From CAYRTD01 sp964595055 (GTDB lineage Bacteria > Bacteroidota > Bacteroidia > Bacteroidales > GCA-2748055), in the NCBI GenBank assembly GCA_964595055.1, contig CAZQOV010000078.1:1-14522 (forward strand): a stretch of DNA of 14,522 nucleotides, in the 5' to 3' direction. Of this stretch, positions 8,898 to 14,522 are shown in pieces. Position 1 is the stretch's first letter; the number at the start of each line of letters is the position of its first letter. Below the pieces are notes generated by a model that was not told the DNA's origin, ran no database searches, and was given only the letters and a program-made list of their open reading frames with translations. Position numbers and translations under genes: made by a program.

Positions 8898-9686
8898 TTA
8901 ACGTAATCTCCCTCCGGATGGTTCAGGGAAATCTCCTATCACCTCTTCCAGTTGATTGGAAAATTCTTTTTGCCGCTTTTTTATCTCCTGATTCGCTATC
9001 ATTTTACCCCTGTTATATTCTACGGTTACATCCGGTTGTCCGTTTTCGGTATAATATTTCCATGTTCCGTGCATTACCCCGTTAATATAATTGCCTTCGA
9101 CAGAGGGTTTTCCGCCAGGATTATAGGATTTAAAAATTCCTTCTCTTTGTCCTTGAAGATGGGATGATTTTAATCGAAGTTGTCCATTTTCGTAATATTG
9201 TTCCCAAAGTCCTTCTTTTATATCGTTTTTCCATTCTACGATTTCAGCTACGCTGCCATCATCATAGTATTTTTTGGTTAACCCTTCTTTTACGCCGTTA
9301 TCCCATTCTTCCGTTATTGCGAGTCGTCCGTTATAAAAGGAATAGTAATTCCATACACTGTCTTTACTTTGTTCAATGAATTTGCCTTCGGCAGCTTTTT
9401 TACCGCTTTGGTAATACATAACAGCATAGGATACCTTTCCTCCCTTCCGGAAATCAATTTCAGCAGAAAGAGGACCCTCCGGAAAATATCGCTTCATTAC
9501 GCCTACGGGCCGATCGTTTTCAAAATACCCCTCATACTTTATTTTTCCGTTGTCATAATGTTTGCGCCAGTGTCCGGTTCGCTGTCCATTTTCATCGAGC
9601 TGGTTAATGTTTTCCTGCTGCGCATATGAGGAGAGAGAAAAAGCAAGAAACAGGGACGATAATAGCATTATTTTTAAGCTTTTCAT
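8898..9686 (-). CDS. exported MORN/YwqK-like repeat protein
   Basis: This 262-residue protein has a signal peptide (MKSLKIMLLSSLFLAFSLSSYA, likely cleaved before QQEN), so it is periplasmic or surface-located. The rest is about eight imperfect repeats of 22-25 residues on the pattern G-x-W-x-x-Y-Y-x-x-G-x-x-x-x-x-x-x-x-x-N-G-x-x-x-G. Good examples are GLWEQYYENGQL, GTWKYYTENGQP and GHWRKHYDNGKI. This is the variant MORN repeat, often named YwqK-like in databases; the 'antitoxin' label sometimes attached to such proteins is not supported here because no toxin gene adjoins. MORN-type repeats form elongated beta-hairpin stacks, usually for binding. A charged tail (about 225-262) follows the last repeat. 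It is codirectional with the subtilase, 111 bp downstream, and the dnaK terminator isolates it from the unit upstream. Specific function is unknown. Confidence 0.85.
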   Translation of the reverse strand: MKSLKIMLLSSLFLAFSLSSYAQQENINQLDENGQRTGHWRKHYDNGKIKYEGYFENDRPVGVMKRYFPEGPLSAEIDFRKGGKVSYAVMYYQSGKKAAEGKFIEQSKDSVWNYYSFYNGRLAITEEWDNGVKEGLTKKYYDDGSVAEIVEWKNDIKEGLWEQYYENGQLRLKSSHLQGQREGIFKSYNPGGKPSVEGNYINGVMHGTWKYYTENGQPDVTVEYNRGKMIANQEIKKRQKEFSNQLEEVIGDFPEPSGGRLR

Positions 9687-9776
9687 ACGAAAAATATTTC
9701 TTTTTTTTTCTATAATAAAACTAGGGATTTAGGGTTTTATTTTGTTAAATTTCATTTTTAAAAGGCTCAAATTAGT

Positions 9777-9813
9777 AAAAAAGCCATTCCTTATTCGGGG
9801 AATGGCTTTTTTT
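9777..9813 (-). terminator. rho-independent terminator after dnaK
   Basis: A perfect hairpin GCCATTCC (9783-9790), loop TTATTCGG, GGAATGGC (9799-9806) is flanked by A6 on the left and T7 on the right. The A/T flanks extend the pairing, so it can act on either strand. On the minus strand it lies 56 bp past the dnaK stop and 91 bp before the start of the repeat-protein gene, so it separates those two units. Confidence 0.92.
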
Positions 9814-9868
9814 GATAATAAGTGTACGGTATATAATATACTATTTCTGTATCAAGATGAATTAATCC

Positions 9869-11791
9869 TTACTTAACTTCTTCGAAGTCCACATCTGTTA
9901 CTTCTTCATCATCTTTTTTATTGTTGCCTCCGCTTTGACCGGACTGGTCGCCTTGAGCACCCTGGGAACCTTCGCCACCCTGTGCTTGCTGACCTGCTTT
10001 GTACATGTCTTCACTTGCCGCCTGCCAGACCTGATTCAATTCTGCGGTAGCTGTTTCTATGGCAGATAGGTCTTCACTTTTATGTGCTTCCTTCAGTTTT
10101 CCGAGAGCCTTTTCAATAGGTTCTTTCTTTTCTGCAGGAATTTTATCTCCAAATTCTTTCAGCTGTTTTTCTGTCTGGAAAATCAGGCTGTCTGCAGCAT
10201 TCATCTTGTCGATTTTTTCCTTTGCTGCTTTATCAGCCTCAGCATTCTCTTTGGCTTCATTCTTCATTCTTTCGATTTCCTCTTCACTGAGTCCTGAGGA
10301 AGCTTCAATACGAATGCTCTGTTCTTTTCCAGTACCCTTATCTTTTGCCGATACATTGAGAATACCATTGGCATCAATGTCGAATGAAACCTCTATCTGG
10401 GGCACTCCGCGAGGTGCAGGTGGAATCCCGTCAAGGTGGAATTTTCCAATGGTTTTATTTCCACTTGCCATAGGTCTTTCACCCTGTAATACATGGATTT
10501 CAACTGAAGGTTGATTATCCGCTGCAGTAGTGAAGGTCTCAGATTTTTTGGTAGGGATGGTTGTATTTGCTTCAATAAGCTTGGTAAATACTCCCCCCAT
10601 GGTTTCAATTCCCAGTGAAAGTGGAGTGACGTCAAGCAAAAGTACATCTTTTACTTCTCCGGTTAGTACACCCCCCTGAATTGCTGCTCCAACGGCTACA
10701 ACTTCATCAGGGTTTACTCCCTTTGAAGGGGCTTTGCCAAAAAATTTCTGAACGACCTCCTGAATAGCGGGGATCCGGGTTGAACCTCCTACAAGGATTA
10801 CTTCATCTATGTCGGAAGCAGTGCTGTTTGCATCTTTCAGAGCCTTTTTACAAGGTTCAATGGTGGCTTGAATAAGCTTATCAGCAAGACTTTCGAATTT
10901 GGATCTTGTTAAGGTTTTTACAAGGTGCTTGGGTACACCGTCAACCGGCATAATATAGGGCAAATTGATCTCTGTGGAAGTAGAGCTTGAAAGTTCGATT
11001 TTGGCTTTTTCTGCCGCTTCTTTTAGTCTCTGCAGAGCCATAGGGTCTTTACTAAGGTCTGCACCCTGCTCATTCTTAAACTCTTCAACAAGCCAGTCAA
11101 TGATTACCTGGTCGAAATCATCTCCTCCAAGGTGGGTATCGCCGTTGGTTGATTTAACTTCAAACACCCCGTCACCAAGTTCAAGGATGGATATATCAAA
11201 AGTACCTCCACCAAGGTCATATACCGCAATTTTCATATCCTTACTTCGCTTATCAAGGCCATAGGCGAGCGATGCTGCAGTTGGCTCATTGATTATCCTT
11301 CTCACTTTAAGTCCTGCAATTTCTCCTGCCTCTTTGGTTGCCTGCCGCTGTGAATCACTGAAATAAGCGGGTACAGTAATTACCGCTTCAGATACTTGTT
11401 GTCCGAGATAATCCTCAGCAGTTTTCTTCATCTTTTGGAGAATCATTGCAGATAACTCCTGAGGAGAGTATTTTCGGTCATCAATCTGTACACGTGGAGT
11501 ATTATTATCTCCTTTTATAACTTTATAGGGTACACGAGCAATCTCTTTGCTGACTTTATCATATGTTTCTCCCATAAATCTTTTAATGGAAGAAACAGTT
11601 TTTGTAGGATTGGTAATGGCCTGGCGTTTTGCCGGATCTCCGATTTTCCTTTCTCCGTTCTCTACAAATGCTACCACAGAAGGGGTTGTTCTTTTTCCTT
11701 CACTGTTTGGAATAACAACCGGTTCATTCCCTTCCATTACAGAAACACAAGAGTTCGTAGTACCTAAATCTATTCCTATAATCTTACTCAT
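9869..11791 (-). CDS. dnaK: molecular chaperone DnaK (Hsp70)
   Basis: This is a full-length 640-residue cytoplasmic Hsp70, an ATP-driven chaperone that binds exposed hydrophobic segments of client proteins with DnaJ and GrpE. The nucleotide-binding domain shows IGIDLGTTNSCVSV (5-18), INEPTAASLAYG (167-178), YDLGGGTFD (191-199), LGGDDFD (221-227) and VGGSTRIPA (334-342). The interdomain linker is VLLLDVTP (383-390), followed by the substrate-binding domain (HVLQGERPMA, LDGIPPAPRGVPQIEV) and the helical lid. The tail is Gly/Gln-rich and ends EVTDVDFEEVK, the usual DnaK terminus. No grpE or dnaJ lies next to it, so it is a single-gene unit here, closed by the terminator at 9777-9813. I found no CIRCE-type element upstream; an unusual TGACA/TGTCA array lies 134-162 bp upstream of the ATG. 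Confidence 0.99.
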   Translation of the reverse strand: MSKIIGIDLGTTNSCVSVMEGNEPVVIPNSEGKRTTPSVVAFVENGERKIGDPAKRQAITNPTKTVSSIKRFMGETYDKVSKEIARVPYKVIKGDNNTPRVQIDDRKYSPQELSAMILQKMKKTAEDYLGQQVSEAVITVPAYFSDSQRQATKEAGEIAGLKVRRIINEPTAASLAYGLDKRSKDMKIAVYDLGGGTFDISILELGDGVFEVKSTNGDTHLGGDDFDQVIIDWLVEEFKNEQGADLSKDPMALQRLKEAAEKAKIELSSSTSTEINLPYIMPVDGVPKHLVKTLTRSKFESLADKLIQATIEPCKKALKDANSTASDIDEVILVGGSTRIPAIQEVVQKFFGKAPSKGVNPDEVVAVGAAIQGGVLTGEVKDVLLLDVTPLSLGIETMGGVFTKLIEANTTIPTKKSETFTTAADNQPSVEIHVLQGERPMASGNKTIGKFHLDGIPPAPRGVPQIEVSFDIDANGILNVSAKDKGTGKEQSIRIEASSGLSEEEIERMKNEAKENAEADKAAKEKIDKMNAADSLIFQTEKQLKEFGDKIPAEKKEPIEKALGKLKEAHKSEDLSAIETATAELNQVWQAASEDMYKAGQQAQGGEGSQGAQGDQSGQSGGNNKKDDEEVTDVDFEEVK

Positions 11792-11924
11792 AATCTATTT
11801 TTGTTTTTATGTTCGGTCTTTTTAAATGTTTGTTTTTTTTTCGACAATGATTATGCCATGGATTTATTCAGCCGGATTTATGACATAATTTACATATCAT
11901 TTCTTTGATTTGCCTAGGCTCTTG

Positions 11925-11953
11925 TGACATATTGACAAATTGTCATACTGTCA
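11925..11953. promoter_or_regulatory. four-part TGACA/TGTCA dyad, candidate operator between dnaK and panB
   Basis: The 29 bp read TGACA-TAT-TGACA-AAT-TGTCA-TAC-TGTCA: two direct half-sites followed by two inverted ones, each 8 bp apart. The pentamers form a perfect dyad while the 3-bp spacers do not, as expected for a protein-binding site. Single TGACA copies also lie at 11881-11885 and 11981-11985. The site is 134 bp from the dnaK start and 115 bp from the panB start. I do not recognise the regulator. A role in dnaK or panB control is inference from position. Confidence 0.6.
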
Positions 11954-12036
11954 GGATTGGATAGGCTTTAGACTCATGAATGACAAAGATTACTTTCTAT
12001 TTCATAAATTACTCCATGCTTTGTGTTAATTATTTG

Positions 12037-12044
12037 TAATTTTG
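12037..12044 (+). promoter_or_regulatory. possible Bacteroidota -7 promoter element for panB
   Basis: TAATTTTG matches the Bacteroidota -7 consensus TAnnTTTG exactly and would start transcription about 15-20 bases before the panB ATG. No TTTG/TTG is found at the usual distance upstream; the nearest, TTTG at 12020-12023, is only 13 bp away. The call is therefore weak. Confidence 0.3.
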
Positions 12045-12067
12045 TTTGTTCATCAATAATCTTCATT

Positions 12068-12883
12068 ATGTCACTTCACAAAAGTGTAAAACGAGTTACC
12101 ACTCATGTTCTTACTGCCATGAAGCACAAGGGTGAAAAGATTGCCATGCTGACGGGTTATGATTATTCAATGGCCAGGATACTGGATGAAGCAGGGATTG
12201 ATGTGATTCTGGTAGGGGATTCTGCTTCCAATGTAATGGCGGGTCATGACACCACTGTTCCTATTACACTAAATGAAATGATCTATCATGGATCCTCTGT
12301 GGTCAGAGCGGTTTCCAGGGCACTGGTTGTGGTCGACATGCCTTTTGGAACCTACCAGGGGAATTCGAGGGAAGCACTATCTTCAGCCATCAGAATAATG
12401 AAAGAAACTGGGGCTCATGCTGTAAAAATGGAAGGAGGAAAAGAAATTAGTGAATCGGTGGAACGGATTGTGAATGCCGGTATTCCTGTTATGGGTCATC
12501 TGGGGTTGACTCCCCAGTCCATTCATAAATTCGGAACTTATGTTGTCAGAGCAAAGGAAAAGGAAGAGGCTGATAAACTGAGAGAAGATGCAAAGATTTT
12601 GCAGGATGCCGGAAGTTTTGCCATTGTATTGGAGAAAATTCCTGCATCTCTTGCCCGGGAAGTTTCAGAATCCTTAAAAATACCAACGATTGGTATTGGT
12701 GCAGGTCCGGATGTGGATGGTCAGGTGCTGGTACTCCACGATATGCTTGGTCTTACGCAGGAATTTTCCCCGAGATTTCTGAGAAGATATCATAACTTTT
12801 ATCAGGAAATGCTTGGCGCTGTTAGGACTTACATTCAGGATGTGCGTAATGTGGACTTTCCTAATGAGAAGGAACAATATTAG
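12068..12883 (+). CDS. panB: 3-methyl-2-oxobutanoate hydroxymethyltransferase (ketopantoate hydroxymethyltransferase)
   Basis: PanB transfers a hydroxymethyl group from 5,10-methylene-tetrahydrofolate to 3-methyl-2-oxobutanoate, giving ketopantoate, the first committed step to pantothenate and CoA. The product is 271 residues, close to the family norm, a cytoplasmic (beta/alpha)8 barrel. Visible motifs are MLTGYDYSMARILD (27-40), VGDSASNVMAGH (49-60, Mg ligand Asp51), VVDMPFG (88-94, Mg ligand Asp90), AVKMEGG (118-124), PVMGHLGLTPQS (140-151), VLEKIP (187-192, catalytic-base Glu189) and IGIGAGPDVDGQVLV (208-222). I chose the ATG at 12068 (MSLHKSVKRVTTHVL) over an in-frame ATG at 12023, because the extra 15 residues are hydrophobic, unlike PanB, and would span the putative promoter. 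No panC, panD or panE adjoins. A pseudouridine synthase follows on the same strand after 251 bp. Confidence 0.98.
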   Translation: MSLHKSVKRVTTHVLTAMKHKGEKIAMLTGYDYSMARILDEAGIDVILVGDSASNVMAGHDTTVPITLNEMIYHGSSVVRAVSRALVVVDMPFGTYQGNSREALSSAIRIMKETGAHAVKMEGGKEISESVERIVNAGIPVMGHLGLTPQSIHKFGTYVVRAKEKEEADKLREDAKILQDAGSFAIVLEKIPASLAREVSESLKIPTIGIGAGPDVDGQVLVLHDMLGLTQEFSPRFLRRYHNFYQEMLGAVRTYIQDVRNVDFPNEKEQY

Positions 12884-13025
12884 GAGATGAGGATGGACCA
12901 TGGAGGAAGAAGTGAACGGTGAACGGTGAACAGAAACTGAAAGTCGGGAAGAGAAGGAAGAGATGAATGGACCATCGATCATAGCTTATAAACTTTGGTA
13001 AAGGGTAAAAAGTAAACGGTAAACA
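12884..13025. repeat. twice-repeated composite intergenic element with heptanucleotide tracts
   Basis: Two copies of the same arrangement lie between panB and the pseudouridine synthase gene. Each has a leader GAGATGA(GG)ATGGACCAT (12884-12901 and 12960-12975), a spacer, and a run of 7-bp units. The first run is three GTGAACR units at 12912-12932. The second is four GTAAANR units at 12998-13025 (GTAAAGG, GTAAAAA, GTAAACG, GTAAACA). Both runs end in CGGTRAACAG. There are stops in the reading frames and no plausible gene, so I take this as a non-coding repeat. Whether it recurs elsewhere in the genome cannot be seen here. Confidence 0.7.
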
Positions 13026-13109
13026 GCAAGGATGTATCTGGACATGCGATTCATAGCGTATGTAAAATACGGCACGAACCAATTTGCTGAGTAGCGGCTA
13101 CCCAGTGCT

Positions 13110-13123
13110 AGTCAAAGTTGACT
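13110..13123. other. inverted repeat just upstream of the pseudouridine synthase start
   Basis: AGTCAA-AG-TTGACT is a perfect 6+2+6 dyad ending 11 bp before the ATG at 13135. A second short palindrome, GTAGC-G-GCTAC, lies at 13091-13101. They could be a regulator site or leader structure, but arms this short can occur by chance. Confidence 0.3.
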
Positions 13124-13134
13124 GTATTAAACGA

Positions 13135-13848
13135 ATGACCAAAATGTTTAATCCGAAAGATATTCTTTACGAAGACAATCATCTTTTCATTGTAAATAAG
13201 AGGGTTAGCCAGATAGTTCAGGGAGATAAGACCGGAGATGTGTCGATGGATCAGATGATAAAGGATTTTATCAGAGAACGGGACAATAAACCAGGCAATG
13301 TATATTTGGGTTTGCCTCACAGGCTGGACCGGCCCGTAAGCGGAGTAGTAGTGTTTACCAAAACCAGTAAAGCATTGAGCAGGATGACCGGGCTTTTTAA
13401 GAGTAGGGAGGTAGAGAAGGTCTACCATGCAATAGTGAAAGAAAAACCCCGGCCGGAAAAGGCGGAGATTATTCATTATCTCAAAAAGAATGAAAAACAG
13501 AACAAATCCTGGGTGGTGAATGAGAATACCCCGGGGGCAAAACGAGCGGTTCTTGATTATGCTGTTATTGGAGAATCTCATAATTATTATTTGCTCGAAG
13601 TTCAAATTCATACAGGAAGACATCATCAGATAAGAGCTCAACTTTCTTTTATTGGATGTCCGGTAAAAGGAGACCGGAAATACGGTTTCCCAAAGTCGAA
13701 CCGGAATTCAGGTATAAGTCTTCATTCCAGGTTTATATCTTTTATTCATCCGGTAAAAAAAGAAAGGATAAGCCTTACAGCACCCTACCCGGAGGGGGAT
13801 ATTTGGGGAATAATGGGCACCAGGCAGTCAGCAACTGACAGTCCCTAA
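13135..13848 (+). CDS. RluA-family pseudouridine synthase
   Basis: This 237-residue enzyme converts uridine to pseudouridine in rRNA or tRNA. The catalytic motif is PHRLDRPVSGVVVFTKT, with Asp65 as the nucleophile in HRLDRPVSG. Other family blocks are ILYEDNHLFIVNKR near the N terminus, FKSREVEKVYHAIV, the KRAVLDYAVI strand, EVQIHTGRHHQIRAQLSFIGCPVKGDRKYG, and LHSRFISFIHPV. It has no N-terminal S4 RNA-binding domain and so belongs to the short single-domain group. The target uridine cannot be told, so I give no symbol. ATG at 13135 is preferred over the in-frame TTG at 13084, whose extra residues do not fit the family; ATG at 13144 is also possible. Panb-side and RNA-modification genes have unrelated roles, and the 251 bp gap with repeats makes a shared transcript uncertain. 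Confidence 0.93.
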   Translation: MTKMFNPKDILYEDNHLFIVNKRVSQIVQGDKTGDVSMDQMIKDFIRERDNKPGNVYLGLPHRLDRPVSGVVVFTKTSKALSRMTGLFKSREVEKVYHAIVKEKPRPEKAEIIHYLKKNEKQNKSWVVNENTPGAKRAVLDYAVIGESHNYYLLEVQIHTGRHHQIRAQLSFIGCPVKGDRKYGFPKSNRNSGISLHSRFISFIHPVKKERISLTAPYPEGDIWGIMGTRQSATDSP

Positions 13849-14122
13849 GCGAATGATCGGCAGATCCGGGTATTTAACATTAATTCGCAGCATTCAACTT
13901 AAGCGGTAATTCGCCGGCGGCCGCAGTCGTAGGCTTGTGGAAACCGGTAATCAGTTGGTCTCCGAGACACAACAGGCTTTTTTCATGAATTAAGGCAGTT
14001 GGGTGAAAGGAGGTTGTTTAATGTTTATATTGCAATAAGACAGCACTTTAAGGGGCTTTGGGCAGGTAAAGATAGGTTACCCTGCGCCTGAGGCGGATTT
14101 GACGACGGGTCGCATTGGACAG
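13849..14122. other. 274 bp gap between convergent genes, no gene recognised; some hairpins
   Basis: No convincing ORF, tRNA or known RNA family is visible here. It is richer in GC than the flanking gaps and contains an 8-base all-GC NotI palindrome (GCGGCCGC, in the block near 13915-13922). Possible stems include GCAGGTAA...TTACC(C)TGC near 14064-14087, CGCC-TGA-GGCG near 14087-14097, GTCTC-C-GAGAC near 13960-13970, and a GCGAAT/ATTCGC pair near 13849-13889. CAGTTGG occurs twice, about 45 bp apart. None has the U-run of a terminator, although both neighbouring genes end here. A structured small RNA is possible but unsupported by any match I can recall. Confidence 0.35.
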
Positions 14123-14521
14123 TTAGATTTTTTCAAAAGGCAGGGGTAACAAATCGGCAGCATTATCCATTATATAGGTTTTTTCATCTGCATACATTAT
14201 TAAGCGAATGGGCGATTTATATCGGTTCTGGGTTTCGAGTAATACCTGCCGGCATGCTCCGCAGGGGGGAACAGGTAAACGGACAAATTTTTTTCCGCTA
14301 AAGGCTGTAATTGCCATAATCCTGACGGGAACATCGGGGAATTGCGAAGCTGCAGCAAACAGAACTGTTCGTTCGGCACAGAGTCCCGACGGATATGCTG
14401 CATTTTCCTGGTTACTGCCTGTAAAGATTTCACCATTCTCAAGAAGGAGCGAGGCTCCAACATGGAATCCAGAGTAAGGAGCATAGGCCTTTTTAGCTGC
14501 AGCTTTAGCTTTATTAATAAG
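14123..14521 (-). CDS. cdd: cytidine deaminase, 5' partial
   Basis: This is a zinc-dependent cytidine deaminase that converts cytidine and deoxycytidine to the uridine forms in pyrimidine salvage. The 132 visible residues are open to the right edge; roughly the first 25-30 residues, including the start codon, are missing. The reading begins LINKAKAAAKKAYAPYSGFH. The substrate-binding segment is SGFHVGASLLLENGEIFTGSNQENA. The catalytic Cys-Ala-Glu motif is SGLCAERTVLFAAAS (Cys48, proton-shuttle Glu50), and the other two zinc cysteines are in PPCGACRQV (Cys87, Cys90). Three cysteine ligands with CAE rather than HAE indicate the small homotetrameric class. An internal ATG at 14317 falls after the active-site Glu, so a product starting there would be inactive and is not the true start. 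It converges on the pseudouridine synthase gene. Confidence 0.96.
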   Translation of the reverse strand, partial: LINKAKAAAKKAYAPYSGFHVGASLLLENGEIFTGSNQENAAYPSGLCAERTVLFAAASQFPDVPVRIMAITAFSGKKFVRLPVPPCGACRQVLLETQNRYKSPIRLIMYADEKTYIMDNAADLLPLPFEKI

Positions 14522-14522
14522 C

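Noticed and set aside
8898..9686. Antitoxin of a toxin-antitoxin pair, suggested by the YwqK-like name
   Set aside because: The protein has a signal peptide and no adjacent toxin-like gene; only the repeat family is supported.
10059..10514. 151-codon open frame on the plus strand opposite dnaK
   Set aside because: It is an antisense shadow of a strongly conserved dnaK region; its Ser/Phe-rich translation resembles no protein and it has no promoter.
12023..12067. Longer PanB start at the upstream ATG
   Set aside because: The added residues are hydrophobic and unlike PanB N termini, and the segment holds the likely -7 element.
12912..13025. Short repeats resembling a CRISPR array
   Set aside because: The units are 7 bp, directly tandem, with no unique 30-40 bp spacers and no cas genes.
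13910..13925. NotI site read as a cloning-vector or adaptor remnant
   Set aside because: The flanking sequence is not recognisable vector sequence and continues smoothly into both genes; a single rare site is not enough evidence.
14200..14484. 94-codon minus-strand frame overlapping cdd
   Set aside because: It is the wrong frame of cdd; the neighbouring frame gives a continuous cytidine deaminase with all zinc ligands.

Overview
The window looks like chromosome from a member of the Bacteroidota, probably class Bacteroidia; I cannot settle the order. The evidence is a secreted subtilase ending in a type IX secretion (T9SS) sorting domain, a DnaK of Bacteroidota type, moderately AT-rich DNA, little Shine-Dalgarno signal, and one TAnnTTTG-type -7 element. 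I see no phage, IS element, tRNA, rRNA or CRISPR array.

Layout. (1) Bases 3-4578, plus strand: a hybrid histidine kinase cut by the left edge, overlapping by 8 bp an orphan peptide-binding-type lipoprotein. (2) 4744-5544, plus: a protein with a trypsin-like outline whose catalytic positions all seem replaced. It runs tail-to-tail, with a 15 bp gap, into the minus-strand block. (3) 9686-5560, minus: an exported repeat protein of the MORN/YwqK type, an S8 subtilase for T9SS export, and xseA-xseB (exonuclease VII). The last three genes are tightly packed or overlapping. (4) A clear terminator at 9777-9813 ends the dnaK unit (minus, 11791-9869). (5) The 276 bp between dnaK and divergent panB holds a striking four-part TGACA/TGTCA operator. 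(6) Plus: panB (pantothenate/CoA synthesis) and a short RluA-type pseudouridine synthase. The gap between them carries a twice-repeated composite element with 7-bp tandem repeats. (7) A fairly GC-rich 274 bp gap, then cdd (cytidine deaminase) on the minus strand, cut by the right edge.

Most genes are housekeeping or envelope genes. The parts worth a second look are the dnaK/panB operator, the putative pseudoprotease, the coupled kinase/binding-protein pair, and the intergenic repeat. I found no defence island or other clearly new multi-gene system. The first ~45 bases differ in composition from what follows and may be an assembly junction.
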